Part shown: in pieces, positions 47,636 through 58,949 of the stretch
How positions within the stretch are numbered: position 1 is the stretch's first letter
Layout of the letters: each line of letters starts with the position of its first letter
Origin: Gammaproteobacteria bacterium
Lineage (GTDB): Bacteria; Pseudomonadota; Gammaproteobacteria; Pseudomonadales; Azotimanducaceae
Direction of reading: 5' to 3'
Assembly (NCBI GenBank): GCA_002708765.1
Contig: PAPD01000013.1
Coordinates: 1-64,000 of the forward strand
Length of the DNA: 64,000 bases
Made by a program: the position numbers and the translations under genes
The notes under the pieces: model-generated
What the model saw: the letters and a program-made list of their open reading frames with translations, nothing else
Told to the model about the DNA's origin: nothing
The model's database searches: none

Positions 47636-48646
47636 CTAGTCTTTCGAAGCTTGAGCTAACCCAAAATGCTCATAAGCTAGACGCGTAGCTTCTCTTCCTC
47701 TGGGTGTCCTCACAACAAACCCTTGCTGCATTAAATATGGTTCATATACATCTTCCAAAGTATTTCGTTCTTCCCCAACTGTCGCTGCTATACTTTCTAT
47801 ACCAACCGGGCCACCGTCATATTTTTCTATAATTGCCAAAAGAATCCGTCGGTCCATATGATCAAATCCGTTTTCGTCAACCTTCAACAGATTCAGCGCA
47901 TGATCCGCTAAAGATTTGGTTACAACCCCTCGCCCTTCGACTTCCGCGTAATCTCTTACCCTTCGCAATAACCTATTAGCGATCCTGGGAGTTCCTCGGG
48001 CTCTGACCGCAATCTCATGAGCACCGTCAGGCTCGCATGATATCCCCAACAATCTTGAGGATCTTTCTATGATAGCAGTAAGATCATCGACTCCATAAAA
48101 CTCAAGTCTTTGAGAAATTCCAAATCTGTCACGGAAAGGTGAGGTAAGCAAGCCGGTTCGAGTAGTTGCTCCGACCAGAGTGAATGGGGGAAGCTCGATC
48201 TTTATAGATCGAGCTGCCGGCCCTTCACCTATCGTAATGTCTACTTGAAAATCCTCCATCGCCGGGTATAAAACTTCTTCAATTGCTGGTGTCAATCTGT
48301 GTATTTCATCGACAAAAAGTATATCTCCCTCTGAGAGATTAGTAAGAGCAGCAACTAGATCACCCTTTTTTTCTATGACCGGCCCTGAGGTAGACCTGAT
48401 TTCAGATCCCATTTCATTCGCAATGATATTTGCAAGAGTAGTCTTTCCCAGCCCTGGAGGACCAAATATCAAAGTATGATCCAAGGCCTCTCCTCTTTGT
48501 CGAGCGGCACTTATAAATAGCTGCATCTGCTTTGCCACTTCAACTTGTCCAAAATATTCGCCAAATGTCTTCGGACGAATGCTCCAGTCTTGTTTTTGTT
48601 CCATATCGTTTTTTGCTGAAGAAATTATTCGATCTTCTTCTATCAT
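47636..48646 (-). CDS. ruvB: Holliday junction helicase RuvB
   Basis: [26 protein letters not shown]. Confidence 0.98.
   Translation of the reverse strand: MIEEDRIISSAKNDMEQKQDWSIRPKTFGEYFGQVEVAKQMQLFISAARQRGEALDHTLIFGPPGLGKTTLANIIANEMGSEIRSTSGPVIEKKGDLVAALTNLSEGDILFVDEIHRLTPAIEEVLYPAMEDFQVDITIGEGPAARSIKIELPPFTLVGATTRTGLLTSPFRDRFGISQRLEFYGVDDLTAIIERSSRLLGISCEPDGAHEIAVRARGTPRIANRLLRRVRDYAEVEGRGVVTKSLADHALNLLKVDENGFDHMDRRILLAIIEKYDGGPVGIESIAATVGEERNTLEDVYEPYLMQQGFVVRTPRGREATRLAYEHFGLAQASKD
48192..48215. repeat. Perfect 10-bp inverted repeat, 4-nt loop, inside ruvB
   Basis: AGCTCGATCT-TTAT-AGATCGAGCT. Confidence 0.95.
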
Positions 48647-48648
48647 TT

Positions 48649-49236
48649 CTACCTGTTCCCCAGCTCTTTAAGGGCTGCCTTCAAGAGGGTCTCGATATCA
48701 TCCGTATCAACCTTTATTCGCGTTACCGCTAAGCCCGCTTCATGCGGTTTGTAACCTAAGCCAACAAGAGCGGCTTCGAGGTCGGTGCGAATATGCTGAT
48801 CAACTATTTTTAACTCAGAGCCCTCTGGCGATTCTTCTACCGACACTTTGTCGCGCATCTCAATTACCAATCTTTCAGCAGTCTTTTTTCCTACACCAGG
48901 CAAAGACATCAAAAGTCTTACATTATTCTCGGAAATCGCTAACGAAAATTCATTTTCGTTAAGCCCAGAAAGTATACCAATAGCCAGCTTCGGTCCGACT
49001 CCATTTATCTTTATAAGAGACTGGAATAAGGATTTTTCTTTCGATGTTCCGAACCCGAAAAGCAAGTGAGCATCTTCGCGAACCACAAGCTGTGTATGAA
49101 GAGTTATTGTCTGATCCATAGAAATATTGTCATATGTAGTAGAAGAAATTTCGATTTCGTAACCCACTCCACTGACTTCCAGTATCACACTACCCGCTTC
49201 CATCTCCAATATTCTGCCAGTCAGCCGAGCAATCAC
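48649..49236 (-). CDS. ruvA: Holliday junction protein RuvA
   Basis: [45 protein letters not shown]. Confidence 0.97.
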   Translation of the reverse strand: MIARLTGRILEMEAGSVILEVSGVGYEIEISSTTYDNISMDQTITLHTQLVVREDAHLLFGFGTSKEKSLFQSLIKINGVGPKLAIGILSGLNENEFSLAISENNVRLLMSLPGVGKKTAERLVIEMRDKVSVEESPEGSELKIVDQHIRTDLEAALVGLGYKPHEAGLAVTRIKVDTDDIETLLKAALKELGNR

Positions 49237-49796
49237 CGACTCCCGTCCTCGGCGGCGCCGTATCTCCCTCGTCTAAACACGGATATTTGTTCCTGATTAT
49301 CATTAGAATTCTCGATGATTCTCACAGAAAACTGCGTATGAATATGACAGATCGCTGTTGCCAAAGCGTCTGCCGCATCCTGTTGGGGTAACCCAGATAG
49401 TCCCAACATAGACTGGACCATCTTTTGAACTTGCTCTTTAGTAGCTGCCCCGGTTCCCACTATAGACTGCTTGATTTTACGTGCTTCGTATTCTTTGACT
49501 ACCGCACCGCCTCTAACTCCGGCCACTATCGCCGCTCCTCGGGCTTGTCCTAACTTTAAAGCGGATGAAGCTGATTTGGATACGAACACTTTCTCAATTG
49601 CTAATTCTGTAGGCTCGAACTCGGCAACAATTTCACTTACCCCCTTATAAATAACTTCAAGTTTTTCGGGGAGAGTGCTTTTAGGGTCAGTTATTATTCT
49701 CCCACTCGCGATATAATTTATGGCGCGATCAACACTTTTTACCAGACCATAGCCGGTTACCCTTGAACCCGGATCAATTCCTAGAACGATTGCCAT
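49233..49796 (-). CDS. ruvC: Holliday junction resolvase RuvC
   Basis: MAIVLGIDPGSRVTGYGLV; start at 49796 rather than 49862; ATGA overlap with ruvA. Confidence 0.97.
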   Translation of the reverse strand: MAIVLGIDPGSRVTGYGLVKSVDRAINYIASGRIITDPKSTLPEKLEVIYKGVSEIVAEFEPTELAIEKVFVSKSASSALKLGQARGAAIVAGVRGGAVVKEYEARKIKQSIVGTGAATKEQVQKMVQSMLGLSGLPQQDAADALATAICHIHTQFSVRIIENSNDNQEQISVFRRGRYGAAEDGSR

Positions 49797-49919
49797 GACA
49801 AAAATTTTTGGTCCTTTTCTTATATCATAGCACACTAGGGGCCAGGTATTGAAAAGCTCCAAGAAGCAATTGCTTTCAGCTCCACCGACTTCCAGTCAGG
49901 TTCAAATCCAGAGCTAAGA

Positions 49920-50654
49920 TCAGAACTCAAACTCAGAGGGAAAATTTGCATTACAATAAACACTAGTTACGTCGTCCAGATCATCCAGCAAATCCAAACA
50001 AGCAAGAACCTTCCTGCCTGTCTCATGATCTATGGCATTATAGCTCTTCGGGATCATCGTAATCTCCGATGAAGCAGGTTCAAATCCAGCTTCAAGCAAA
50101 GCTGTTTTCATTTTTTGATGGATTTCGGCAGACGTAATAATTTCGATACTCTCTTCTTTTGTATCAACATCTTCCGCATCATTCTCTATCACGATCTCGA
50201 CTATCTCATCCTCATGCTCTAAAGAATCGAATGTAATACTGCCCTTTTTTTCGAAGAGATAAGAAACTGAACCATCAGTGCCTAAACTTCCTCCCGATCT
50301 CGAAAAAACATGGCGGACTTCAGCTACGGTTCTGTTTCGATTGTCTGTCATCGTTTCCACTAAAATTGCTACCCCACCCGGCCCATAACCTTCGTAAGTT
50401 AAAGAGATAAGTTCCGCGCCATCTTCACCACCTGCCCCCCGAGCGATAGCGCGATCCATAGTATCTTTAGGCATCTGCGCCGACTTTGCCTTATCTACAA
50501 CCCCCCTTAACGACGGGTTATCTTCGGGGTTCGGGCCGCCATCTCTAGCAGCAACGGTAAGCTCCCTGATAATCTTGGTAAAAACCTTTGCACGCTTAGC
50601 ATCCTGCCCAGCTTTACGGTGCTTGATGTTACTCCACTTACTATGTCCGGCCAC
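49920..50654 (-). CDS. yebC: YebC/PmpR family regulatory/translation factor (GTG start)
   Basis: (V/M)[27 protein letters not shown]. Confidence 0.96.
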   Translation of the reverse strand: MAGHSKWSNIKHRKAGQDAKRAKVFTKIIRELTVAARDGGPNPEDNPSLRGVVDKAKSAQMPKDTMDRAIARGAGGEDGAELISLTYEGYGPGGVAILVETMTDNRNRTVAEVRHVFSRSGGSLGTDGSVSYLFEKKGSITFDSLEHEDEIVEIVIENDAEDVDTKEESIEIITSAEIHQKMKTALLEAGFEPASSEITMIPKSYNAIDHETGRKVLACLDLLDDLDDVTSVYCNANFPSEFEF

Positions 50655-52425
50655 CGCCAAGATCCTCTAATTTTCTCAACTCAATACCTAGCTCTTCGAG
50701 CTGGCGAACCGAGACTTCATCCGGGGCAGCTGTTAATAGACAGCTCGCAGTCTGGGTTTTAGGAAAAGCAATTACGTCTCTAATAGCTGAAGAACCCGAA
50801 AGCAACATTACAATTCTATCTAGGCCGAAAGCGATGCCTCCATGAGGAGGAGCTCCATATTTAAGGGCATCCAAGAAAAAACCAAACTTGGAATCAATTT
50901 CTTCTTGCGTGTACTTCATTGCCCGAAAGATCGATTCCTGTATTTCTGTTTTATGGACCCGGATAGAACCTCCACCGACTTCATAACCATTAATTACAAG
51001 ATCATATGACCAGGAATTCATTTTCAAGGGATCTTCTTCAATCTCTTTGGCTGTTCCTGCTGGAGAAGTAAACGGATGATGTACCGCAGAAATTCTGCCT
51101 TCCTCGTCTTTTTCGAACATAGGGAAATTTTTTACCCAGCAACAGGACCATGCGCTAACATACAAGTCTAAATCTTCTGCCAATTTGTTCCGCAACGCTG
51201 ACATCGATTCATTAACTATTTTGGCCTTGTCTGCTCCAAAGAAAATGACATCTCCATCACTAACTTCACAACGATCAAGAATGCTTTGGATAGCTTCATC
51301 AGATAAAAATTTCAAGATAGGAGATTGAAGTCCACCCAACCCCTTAGACAAATCATTAACACGAATATAAGCAAGCCCTCTCGCTCCATATAAACTAACA
51401 AAATTCGTGTAATCATCTATGTTTTTTCTAGAAAGGCAGTCTCCGTCTGGTAATCTCAAGGCAACCACCCTTGAACCAATATCCTTAGCCGGCCCACTAA
51501 ACACTTTAAATTCTGAATCTTTTAGTAGATCGTCTATATCTACTAACCTCAAGTCAAATCTCAAGTCAGGACGATCCGTTCCATATCTCAAAATCGCCTC
51601 GTTATAATCAAGCACCGGGAGCTCTCCCAAATCTACCTGGATAGTCTGCAGAAAAATCTTCCGTATAAGATTTTCTGCGATTTCCATAACGTCCTCCTGT
51701 TTTACAAAACTCATTTCAACATCTAATTGAGTAAATTCAGGTTGACGATCTGCTCGGAGATCTTCGTCTCTAAAACAGCGTGCTATCTGATAGTAACGGT
51801 CAATTCCGGCCATCATCAATAGTTGCTTAAATAACTGTGGTGACTGAGGAAGAGCATAAAAACAACCAGGGTGCACTCTACTAGGCACAAGGTAGTCACG
51901 AGCACCTTCAGGAGTTGCCTTTGTTAGAATCGGAGTTTCCACTTCGACAAAACTCTCTTTCTCCATAAAATTGCGGATCATGTGAGCAACCTGCGAACGC
52001 AAACGAAGTCTAGATTGCATTTCGGGACGCCTAAGATCCAGTGCGCGATTTTTTAGTCGAACATCCTCTCCCGCGCTAGAGTATTCATCTAACTGAAAAG
52101 GCGGAGTTTCCGCAAAATTCAAGATCTCAAGCTGTTGGCCGAGCACTTCTATATCCCCAGTATCCATTTTCTCATTAACGGCTTCCGCATCCCGTCTCCT
52201 GACTCGGCCCTCTACCCGAATAACAAATTCGTTACGGACTGTATCAGCTAGCGAAAAAGCTTCCACAGTATCCGGATCAAAAACAACCTGGACGATGCCC
52301 GAATAATCTCTCAGATCCAGAAATATCACTCCGCCATGATCGCGCCGCCGATGAACCCATCCACACAGCTGGACATCACTTGCAACATTCAATTCCCTTA
52401 GATCACCACAAAAGTCACTACGCAT
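50641..52425 (-). CDS. aspS: Aspartate--tRNA(Asp/Asn) ligase
   Basis: [65 protein letters not shown]. Confidence 0.98.
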   Translation of the reverse strand: MRSDFCGDLRELNVASDVQLCGWVHRRRDHGGVIFLDLRDYSGIVQVVFDPDTVEAFSLADTVRNEFVIRVEGRVRRRDAEAVNEKMDTGDIEVLGQQLEILNFAETPPFQLDEYSSAGEDVRLKNRALDLRRPEMQSRLRLRSQVAHMIRNFMEKESFVEVETPILTKATPEGARDYLVPSRVHPGCFYALPQSPQLFKQLLMMAGIDRYYQIARCFRDEDLRADRQPEFTQLDVEMSFVKQEDVMEIAENLIRKIFLQTIQVDLGELPVLDYNEAILRYGTDRPDLRFDLRLVDIDDLLKDSEFKVFSGPAKDIGSRVVALRLPDGDCLSRKNIDDYTNFVSLYGARGLAYIRVNDLSKGLGGLQSPILKFLSDEAIQSILDRCEVSDGDVIFFGADKAKIVNESMSALRNKLAEDLDLYVSAWSCCWVKNFPMFEKDEEGRISAVHHPFTSPAGTAKEIEEDPLKMNSWSYDLVINGYEVGGGSIRVHKTEIQESIFRAMKYTQEEIDSKFGFFLDALKYGAPPHGGIAFGLDRIVMLLSGSSAIRDVIAFPKTQTASCLLTAAPDEVSVRQLEELGIELRKLEDLGGGRT

Positions 52426-52452
52426 AAATACCCCTTAAATATCTCTATCCCG

Positions 52453-52785
52453 CTATGTTTTGTTTGCAGTAGCGGAGGAAGAATCACTCTTTTTTTTGGG
52501 TGCATCCGCCTTCGAAATGTCTCCAGAACTTTTTGAGCTGGAATCAGATTTTTCATTTCCTCCTGCCCTTTCGTTAGCTGAAGCGGTAACATTTTTCTTT
52601 TTCCCAGTCTTAAAATCTGTTTCATACCAACCTCCGCCTTTTAATCGGAACGCTGCTGCCGAAACCATTTTTTTTAAAGAAGCTTCATTGCATTCTGGAC
52701 AGTCTACAAGAGGATCATCTGAAATCTTTTGCAATTTCTCCAGTTCATGCAAACAGTTGACACATTGGTATTCATAGATAGGCAT
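52453..52785 (-). CDS. FmdB family zinc-ribbon protein
   Basis: MPIYEYQCVNCLHELEKLQKISDDPLVDCPECNEASLKKMVSAAAFRLKGGGWYETDFK; start at 52785. Confidence 0.92.
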   Translation of the reverse strand: MPIYEYQCVNCLHELEKLQKISDDPLVDCPECNEASLKKMVSAAAFRLKGGGWYETDFKTGKKKNVTASANERAGGNEKSDSSSKSSGDISKADAPKKKSDSSSATANKT

Positions 52786-52954
52786 AATAAGTTCCCGGGG
52801 AAATTGTTCCTCAAATATCAAGGCCATTATATAAACAAAACTCAGCACTGGCGAGTTGCCTGCTTTGTCTAAGATGAATTTTTCATACTACAAAGCAATC
52901 GCGCCATTAGTCGTGTAAAATACAAATGAACTAAACTTACTGATAAATACGGAC

Positions 52955-54652
52955 ATGAGAGCCAAGAGATACTCCATAAGCACTCTGAAAGAAACTCCAT
53001 CTGAAGCAGAAATAACAAGTCATCGGCTAATGATTAGGGCCGGTCTAATTAAAAAAACTGCTTCTGGAATATATTCGTGGATGCCCCTAGGTTTAAGGGT
53101 GTTGAAAAAAATAGAAAAGATCATACGGGAAGAAATGGATACTGCTGGAGCTCAGGAAGTTCTTCTGCCCGCCATCCAACCGGCCGAATTATGGAAGGAA
53201 TCGGGCAGATGGGATCAATATGACGAAGGTCTTTTGCTAAAACTAAAGGATCGACACAGCAGAGACTTTTGTTTCGGGCCGACTCACGAAGAAGTGATCA
53301 CTGACCTGGCAAGAACCGAACTAAAAAGCCATCGCCAGCTTCCAATCAATTTTTACCAGATTCAAACTAAATTCAGAGATGAGACTCGGCCACGATTCGG
53401 AGTATTGAGAGCAAGGGAATTTATAATGAAGGATGCTTATTCTTTTCATTCGGATAAAGCTTCCCTCGAAGAAACTTATCAACTAATGCACTCCGTATAC
53501 TCTAAAATACTTCAGAGAATGGAGCTCGACTACCGGCCTGTGGAAGCTGACAGCGGAAGCATTGGAGGAAATGCGTCTACAGAGTTTCACGTGATCGCGG
53601 AATCTGGAGAAGATGTAATTGCTTTTTCCACCGAATCTGATTATGCAGCCAATGTTGAGTTAGCGGAAGCGATTGCTCCGCCATCAGAGACCGAGAATAT
53701 GCTAGAGATGGAAAAGGTACCGACACCTGACGCTAAAACTATCGAGAAAGTTTCCACTCTGCTAGAGATCCCAGAGGAAAAAACGATAAAAACTCTGCTA
53801 GTAAAAGGGTCTGAGACAGAAATTGTAGCTCTAGTGCTGCGGGGAGACCATACACTAAGTTCAGTAAAAGCTGAAAAATTAAGTTCAGTGGCTTCACCAC
53901 TACGTATGGCAGACCCAGAGGAGATAATGACAGCGCTCGGATGTCAAATCGGATATATTGGTCCATGCAATTTGCCCTTTCCGGTTTATGTTGATAGAAG
54001 TGCGGCAGCGATTAGAAATTTTGTCGGAGGCGCTAACGAAGACGGCTATCACATAAGAAATATAAACTGGCATAGGGATTCCAAAATCGAAGCCATAGTT
54101 GATCTAAGAGAAATCAAAGTGGGCGATCCAAGCCCCGATGGAAAAGGAAAAATCAGACTTAAAAGAGGGATTGAAGTTGGGCATATCTTTCAATTGGGTG
54201 ATAAATACTCGAAATCGATGAAAGCTAATGTATTAAATGATTCAGGCAAAACCACTGCACTGCAAATGGGATGCTATGGGATGGGTGTAACCAGATTGGC
54301 AGGTGCAGTTATCGAGCAAAATCATGATGAATCGGGAATAATTTGGCCTCACGTTCTGGCTCCTTTCGAAGCAGTCATAATCCCGATCAACGCCCAAAAG
54401 TCACAAAAAGTATTTGATAAAACCGAGGAATTATACGCAGAGCTTAAAGATCTAGGTTGCGACGTAATATTAGATGATAGGGACGACGTCCGCCCGGGAG
54501 TAAAATTCAATGAATGGGAACTAATTGGAGTTCCCCATCGACTGGTCATAGGGGAAAAAAGTCTGAAGAAAAACAAAATTGAATATACTCATCGAAAAAA
54601 GGGAGAGGCCCTAGAAATCTCAAAAGAAAAAGCTATAAGTTTAATCAATTAA
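52955..54652 (+). CDS. proS: Proline--tRNA ligase (bacterial type with YbaK-like insertion)
   Basis: MRAKRYSISTLKETPSEAEITSHRLMIRAGLIKKTASGIYSWMPLGLRVLKKIE. Confidence 0.98.
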   Translation: MRAKRYSISTLKETPSEAEITSHRLMIRAGLIKKTASGIYSWMPLGLRVLKKIEKIIREEMDTAGAQEVLLPAIQPAELWKESGRWDQYDEGLLLKLKDRHSRDFCFGPTHEEVITDLARTELKSHRQLPINFYQIQTKFRDETRPRFGVLRAREFIMKDAYSFHSDKASLEETYQLMHSVYSKILQRMELDYRPVEADSGSIGGNASTEFHVIAESGEDVIAFSTESDYAANVELAEAIAPPSETENMLEMEKVPTPDAKTIEKVSTLLEIPEEKTIKTLLVKGSETEIVALVLRGDHTLSSVKAEKLSSVASPLRMADPEEIMTALGCQIGYIGPCNLPFPVYVDRSAAAIRNFVGGANEDGYHIRNINWHRDSKIEAIVDLREIKVGDPSPDGKGKIRLKRGIEVGHIFQLGDKYSKSMKANVLNDSGKTTALQMGCYGMGVTRLAGAVIEQNHDESGIIWPHVLAPFEAVIIPINAQKSQKVFDKTEELYAELKDLGCDVILDDRDDVRPGVKFNEWELIGVPHRLVIGEKSLKKNKIEYTHRKKGEALEISKEKAISLIN

Positions 54653-55110
54653 TGATTTTCAATGACCTCTAACAAAGATTCCTTCGTCTGAGGACCAACC
54701 AGAGTCGCAAGTAGATTTTTCTCTGGGTTAAAAACAAATGTGGTAGGTAAAACCTCGGGGCGTTTTATTCCAAGGCTTTCGGCCGGATCAATATTATAGA
54801 CGGGAAAAGAAATTTTCATTTCTTTGGTCTGTTTTTTTGCCAGCTCTTTTTCTGACCCATCAAAATTAACGCCAAACACCATGACATTTGGATTATCGTC
54901 ATGCAAAGCCTGTAATTCAGGTACTTCGATCTTGCAGGGCGCGCACCATACCGCCCAGTAATTTATAACCAGATAAAATTCCCGGAGTTCAGAATAAATA
55001 TATCCGTTACCATCCAAATCGTAAAAATCAAAATCCTTTTTTTGCTCGCAAGATGAAAGAAGCAATAAAACGAAAAAAAAACAGGGTTTTCTTAAAAATT
55101 CACGAATCAT
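54649..55110 (-). CDS. TlpA-family thioredoxin-like lipoprotein
   Basis: Lipobox LLLLSSCEQ; VINYWAVWCAPCKIEVPEL. Confidence 0.9.
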   Translation of the reverse strand: MIREFLRKPCFFFVLLLLSSCEQKKDFDFYDLDGNGYIYSELREFYLVINYWAVWCAPCKIEVPELQALHDDNPNVMVFGVNFDGSEKELAKKQTKEMKISFPVYNIDPAESLGIKRPEVLPTTFVFNPEKNLLATLVGPQTKESLLEVIENH

Positions 55111-55145
55111 CCGTTCAGAAGGGACCTAGTCAGCACACGCTGACA

Positions 55146-55511
55146 CTAATGGACGATCTTATCTTGTTGTGATCCGTTCGATGAAACCTGGATCTCCGAT
55201 TCGACTCTTTCCATTGATTCATCACCTAATCTCACCTCGTACCTCCTAGTAGCCACTTCCCCGGCCAAAAGGTGAGGAAGTTGTTCAAGGAAATCTCCCA
55301 TATGAGACGTTTCCCAATGACGCTCCAGCGCTTCGACTGACTCCCATTCCTGAAAAAGCAGGATTGTATTCGGATTAGACAAACCAACATAGAACTCATA
55401 AGTCAGGCAACCGATTTCAGAACGACTGCACCCAGCCATTTTTTTCATTGCCTCGATCGCTTCTTCTCTTATTTCAGATTTTATTGGAAAAGTGCCGTGT
55501 ACAATAATCAT
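55146..55511 (-). CDS. Antibiotic biosynthesis monooxygenase (ABM) domain protein
   Basis: SRSEIGCLTYEFYVGLSNPNTILLFQEWESVEALERHWETSHM. Confidence 0.88.
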   Translation of the reverse strand: MIIVHGTFPIKSEIREEAIEAMKKMAGCSRSEIGCLTYEFYVGLSNPNTILLFQEWESVEALERHWETSHMGDFLEQLPHLLAGEVATRRYEVRLGDESMERVESEIQVSSNGSQQDKIVH

Positions 55512-55584
55512 GGGGATTTAACACAGATAAAGAGTCGAGATTATAAGTGGCTATTATTACCATAAGCAAGGCCAAATTCTCCAG

Positions 55585-56343
55585 TCACTCGCGATGGACA
55601 GAGAAGGGAGACCACGCTTGAGCTACAGGCATTATCTCAATCTGATTAACGTTGATGTGCTCTGGCATCGATGTCAGCCAAAAAACTGTTTCCGCAATAT
55701 CTTCCCCGACAATGGGCTTCATTTTCTCATACACGGATTTAGCCTTTTCTCGATCCCCCTTAAATCTAACGATCGAAAATTCTGTCTCGCTCATTCCCGG
55801 CTCAACCAACGAGACTCGAATATTTCTTCCCACGAGATCACATCTGAGGTTCCTAGAAAACTGCTGAACAAAAGCCTTGGTGCCTCCATAAACGTTCCCA
55901 CCCGGATAGGGCCAGGTTGCCGCGATTGAACCTATATTAACTATATGGCCACTTCTCCTCTCCACCATGCCTGGAAGTATTGATCTAGAAAAATAGAGCA
56001 TTCCTTTTATGTTAGTATCTATCATCATTTCCCAGTCTTCGGGGTCTGATGTTTCAGCAGGGCCTAACCCAAGCGCTAAACCTGCATTATTCACCAATAT
56101 ATCAACTCTCTTAAACCCAACTGGTAATCCAGTGATTTCTTGATCGATTTTTTTTCTGTCCCTAACATCCAAGCCTATAATAAGACATCGGTCCGAAGCA
56201 TCGAATTCATCTACAAGGGAAATCAGTCTTTCTTTTCTGCGGGCAACCAAAATTAACCGGTGCCCTTCAGAGAGAAACTTTCTGGCTATAGCCTCTCCAA
56301 AACCGGATGAGGCTCCAGTGACAAGAACATTTTTTTTCACCAT
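55585..56343 (-). CDS. SDR family oxidoreductase (YdfG-like)
   Basis: VLVTGASSGFGEAIARKFL; LVNNAGLALG; YGGTKAF. Confidence 0.92.
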   Translation of the reverse strand: MVKKNVLVTGASSGFGEAIARKFLSEGHRLILVARRKERLISLVDEFDASDRCLIIGLDVRDRKKIDQEITGLPVGFKRVDILVNNAGLALGLGPAETSDPEDWEMMIDTNIKGMLYFSRSILPGMVERRSGHIVNIGSIAATWPYPGGNVYGGTKAFVQQFSRNLRCDLVGRNIRVSLVEPGMSETEFSIVRFKGDREKAKSVYEKMKPIVGEDIAETVFWLTSMPEHINVNQIEIMPVAQAWSPFSVHRE

Positions 56344-56435
56344 TGGTCCCTTTTTATTAGTGTTTCAGAATATAGAATCTTCCGCAGCATGTTTATAAAC
56401 TTATGCGACACCTATTCTTTCGGAATCTTGAGTCT

Positions 56436-57569
56436 CTATACCTGGGAAACAACATCAGAATCCAAGAGCTGACTGATCTCCTGGGAGCTAAACCCTGATT
56501 CCTCAAGAACGGAAACCGAATCTTCTCCCGCAATCCTTGATCCGTGACGTATACCCGGCTTGGATCTTGAAAATCGAGGTGCCGGAGACGGCTGCAACAC
56601 TCCATCAATTTCGGCAAACGAATCGCGATGAACGTTATGAGGATGCTCATTGACTTCTCCCAACTCCAGCACCGGTCCAAAACAAACGTCTGTCCCTTCC
56701 ATTATCTGACACCATTCGTCCCTGGTTTTTTGCTTAAATACTTGGGTCAGCTCAGCTCGAAATTCCTCCCATTTCGAAGAATTCATCTGATCGGAAAATC
56801 GATCAGCATCAACGCCAGTTTTTTCTACAAAAAGCGAATAGAACTGGGGCTCTATGGATCCAAGACTTATGTATTTCCCGTCTTTTGTTTCATATGTGCC
56901 ATAAAAATGCGCCCCGCCATCTAAAAGGTTAGTGCCTCGATCTGATCCAAATACCCCAGAAGCACGCATACTAAAAAACATGGACATGAGAGAAGCAGCT
57001 CCATCAACCATAGCCGCATCGACCACCTGACCTTTTCCAGATGATTTCGCTTCCAATAATGCACAAACTAAACCAAACGCAAGATAAAGAGCTCCTCCAC
57101 CGAAATCGCCAACAAGATTAAGCGGCGGAACCGGCTTTTGACCTTTTTCTCCAATAGCGTGCAAAGCGCCAACAAGAGAAATGTAATTAATATCATGTCC
57201 GGCCGCCTGTGCCATAGGGCCTTCCTGACCCCAACCCGTCATCCTGCCATAGACGAGCCGTTCGTTTCGGGCAAGGCATTCTGAGGGCCCTATTCCCAAA
57301 CGTTCGGTTACACCAGGTCTAAATCCTTCGAATAATCCATCCGCAGACTCACACATTTTTAGAATAACTTCCTGGCCCTCCTCAGATTTTAAATCTAACG
57401 CAATAGACTTCCGTCCTCGTGTCAGAACATCGTTAATACGATCTTTTTTCCTAGGCATTCTATCAACTCTAACAACCTCGGCACCCATATCAGCCAACAA
57501 CATGCCACAAAAGGGCCCTGGTCCTATGCCTGCCAACTCAATAATTCTTATTCCTTTTAATGGTCCCAT
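56436..57569 (-). CDS. CaiB/BaiF CoA-transferase family protein
   Basis: MGPLKGIRIIELAGIGPGPFCGMLLADMGAEVVRVDR; start at 57569 with GGGAG upstream. Confidence 0.92.
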   Translation of the reverse strand: MGPLKGIRIIELAGIGPGPFCGMLLADMGAEVVRVDRMPRKKDRINDVLTRGRKSIALDLKSEEGQEVILKMCESADGLFEGFRPGVTERLGIGPSECLARNERLVYGRMTGWGQEGPMAQAAGHDINYISLVGALHAIGEKGQKPVPPLNLVGDFGGGALYLAFGLVCALLEAKSSGKGQVVDAAMVDGAASLMSMFFSMRASGVFGSDRGTNLLDGGAHFYGTYETKDGKYISLGSIEPQFYSLFVEKTGVDADRFSDQMNSSKWEEFRAELTQVFKQKTRDEWCQIMEGTDVCFGPVLELGEVNEHPHNVHRDSFAEIDGVLQPSPAPRFSRSKPGIRHGSRIAGEDSVSVLEESGFSSQEISQLLDSDVVSQV

Positions 57570-57700
57570 TTTTTCTCCCGCACTTTCTAAGCTAATACAA
57601 CATTTAGTCACATACTCAATTAGAGGGCAAATTTTGTAGGATGTTCACTGCGAATGGATTAGGTATCATCTAACTAGCCGTCAAAATTTGAGAACAGGAC

Positions 57701-58357
57701 ATGGAATTGATAGATCATATAGAAGTAGCCACTACTGAAAAAACCAAATCAGCTGTCATATGGTTGCATGGCTTTGGTGCTGATGGCCATGATTTCGAAG
57801 CTATATTACCTGAGCTGCATCTGCCGCAAGATGCAGAGATCAAGTTTATTTTTCCTCATGCGCCGTTCAGAACTCTAGCACATGGAAGCGATGAAAAAGT
57901 TAGAGCATGGTATGACATTGTCTCAGACCCCGCTGGCCAAGAAGGAAAAGGGATAACGGAGTCATCCCTCGAAATAAGAAAACTTATTGAAGCCGAAGAA
58001 TCTAGAGGGATCAAATCGGAGAACATAATTCTGGCCGGTTTTTCTCAGGGCGGCGTTATCGCCCTTCATACGGGACTCAGATACGAAAAAAGACTTGGTG
58101 GGATCCTGGCATTATCTACTTACCTAGATAACTATGAAGCAACGGAGACCGAAATGTCAGATGCTAATCTCGCAATTCCGGTAATGCTTGCCCATGGAAA
58201 ATACGATCAGGTAATACCAGTCTCTCGGGGCGCAACTACTAGAGAGAATCTTATCCGGCTCGGGCTTGATGTCCGTTGGTTCGACTATCACATGGGCCAT
58301 GAGGTTTGCGAGCAGGAGATCATAGACATAAGAGCTTTCTTCTTGGAATTGTTGTAA
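57701..58357 (+). CDS. Carboxylesterase/phospholipase family alpha/beta hydrolase
   Basis: VIWLHGFGADGHDFEAILPEL; ILAGFSQGGVIALHTGL; GHEVCEQEI. Confidence 0.92.
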   Translation: MELIDHIEVATTEKTKSAVIWLHGFGADGHDFEAILPELHLPQDAEIKFIFPHAPFRTLAHGSDEKVRAWYDIVSDPAGQEGKGITESSLEIRKLIEAEESRGIKSENIILAGFSQGGVIALHTGLRYEKRLGGILALSTYLDNYEATETEMSDANLAIPVMLAHGKYDQVIPVSRGATTRENLIRLGLDVRWFDYHMGHEVCEQEIIDIRAFFLELL

Positions 58358-58942
58358 ATGAAAAAATGGAAGCTTTCTGTGTCACCTAGCCCTCATGAAT
58401 GGGTAATCTGTGTTACAAATAACCTGGACATATTCCTAAATGATCATGCGTCGAATGAAAGGAAAGCTTCTGCGAATGCCTTAACACTAGTTGCACATTA
58501 CCCGGATAGGAAAGAGCTCGTAGAACGGATGATCGAAATTGCAATTGAAGAACTTAACCATTTTTCCCAAGTAATGAAAATCTTAACCTCAAGAAATCTG
58601 ACTATGAATCCAGATGAAAAAGATCCCTACGTGAACCGCCTGAGAAAAAAAATGAATAAAAATGATAGCGACCAGTATCTACTAGATCGACTGATCGTAG
58701 GTGCTGTGATTGAAGCTAGAGGAGAAGAACGATTTCGTCTTTTAGCAGAAAATCTCTCAGGGCACGCTCTTCAGCCTTTCTACGCTGGCATTGCCAAGTC
58801 TGAGGCACGGCACTACCAGACATTTCTTGCACTCGCGGCTCATTACTTTGAGCCAGAAAAAGTCCAGGAAAATCTTGATAAATGGCTCGAATTTGAGAAA
58901 GAATTAATCGCATCTCTTCCCATCAGAAATCGCCTCCACTGA
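58358..58942 (+). CDS. miaE: tRNA-(ms[2]io[6]A)-hydroxylase MiaE-like
   Basis: FLNDHASNERKASANALTLVAHYPDRKELVERMIEIAIEELNHFSQVMKIL; GRGEERF-like EARGEERFRLL; SEARHYQTFLALA. Confidence 0.9.
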   Translation: MKKWKLSVSPSPHEWVICVTNNLDIFLNDHASNERKASANALTLVAHYPDRKELVERMIEIAIEELNHFSQVMKILTSRNLTMNPDEKDPYVNRLRKKMNKNDSDQYLLDRLIVGAVIEARGEERFRLLAENLSGHALQPFYAGIAKSEARHYQTFLALAAHYFEPEKVQENLDKWLEFEKELIASLPIRNRLH

Positions 58943-58949
58943 GAAAATA

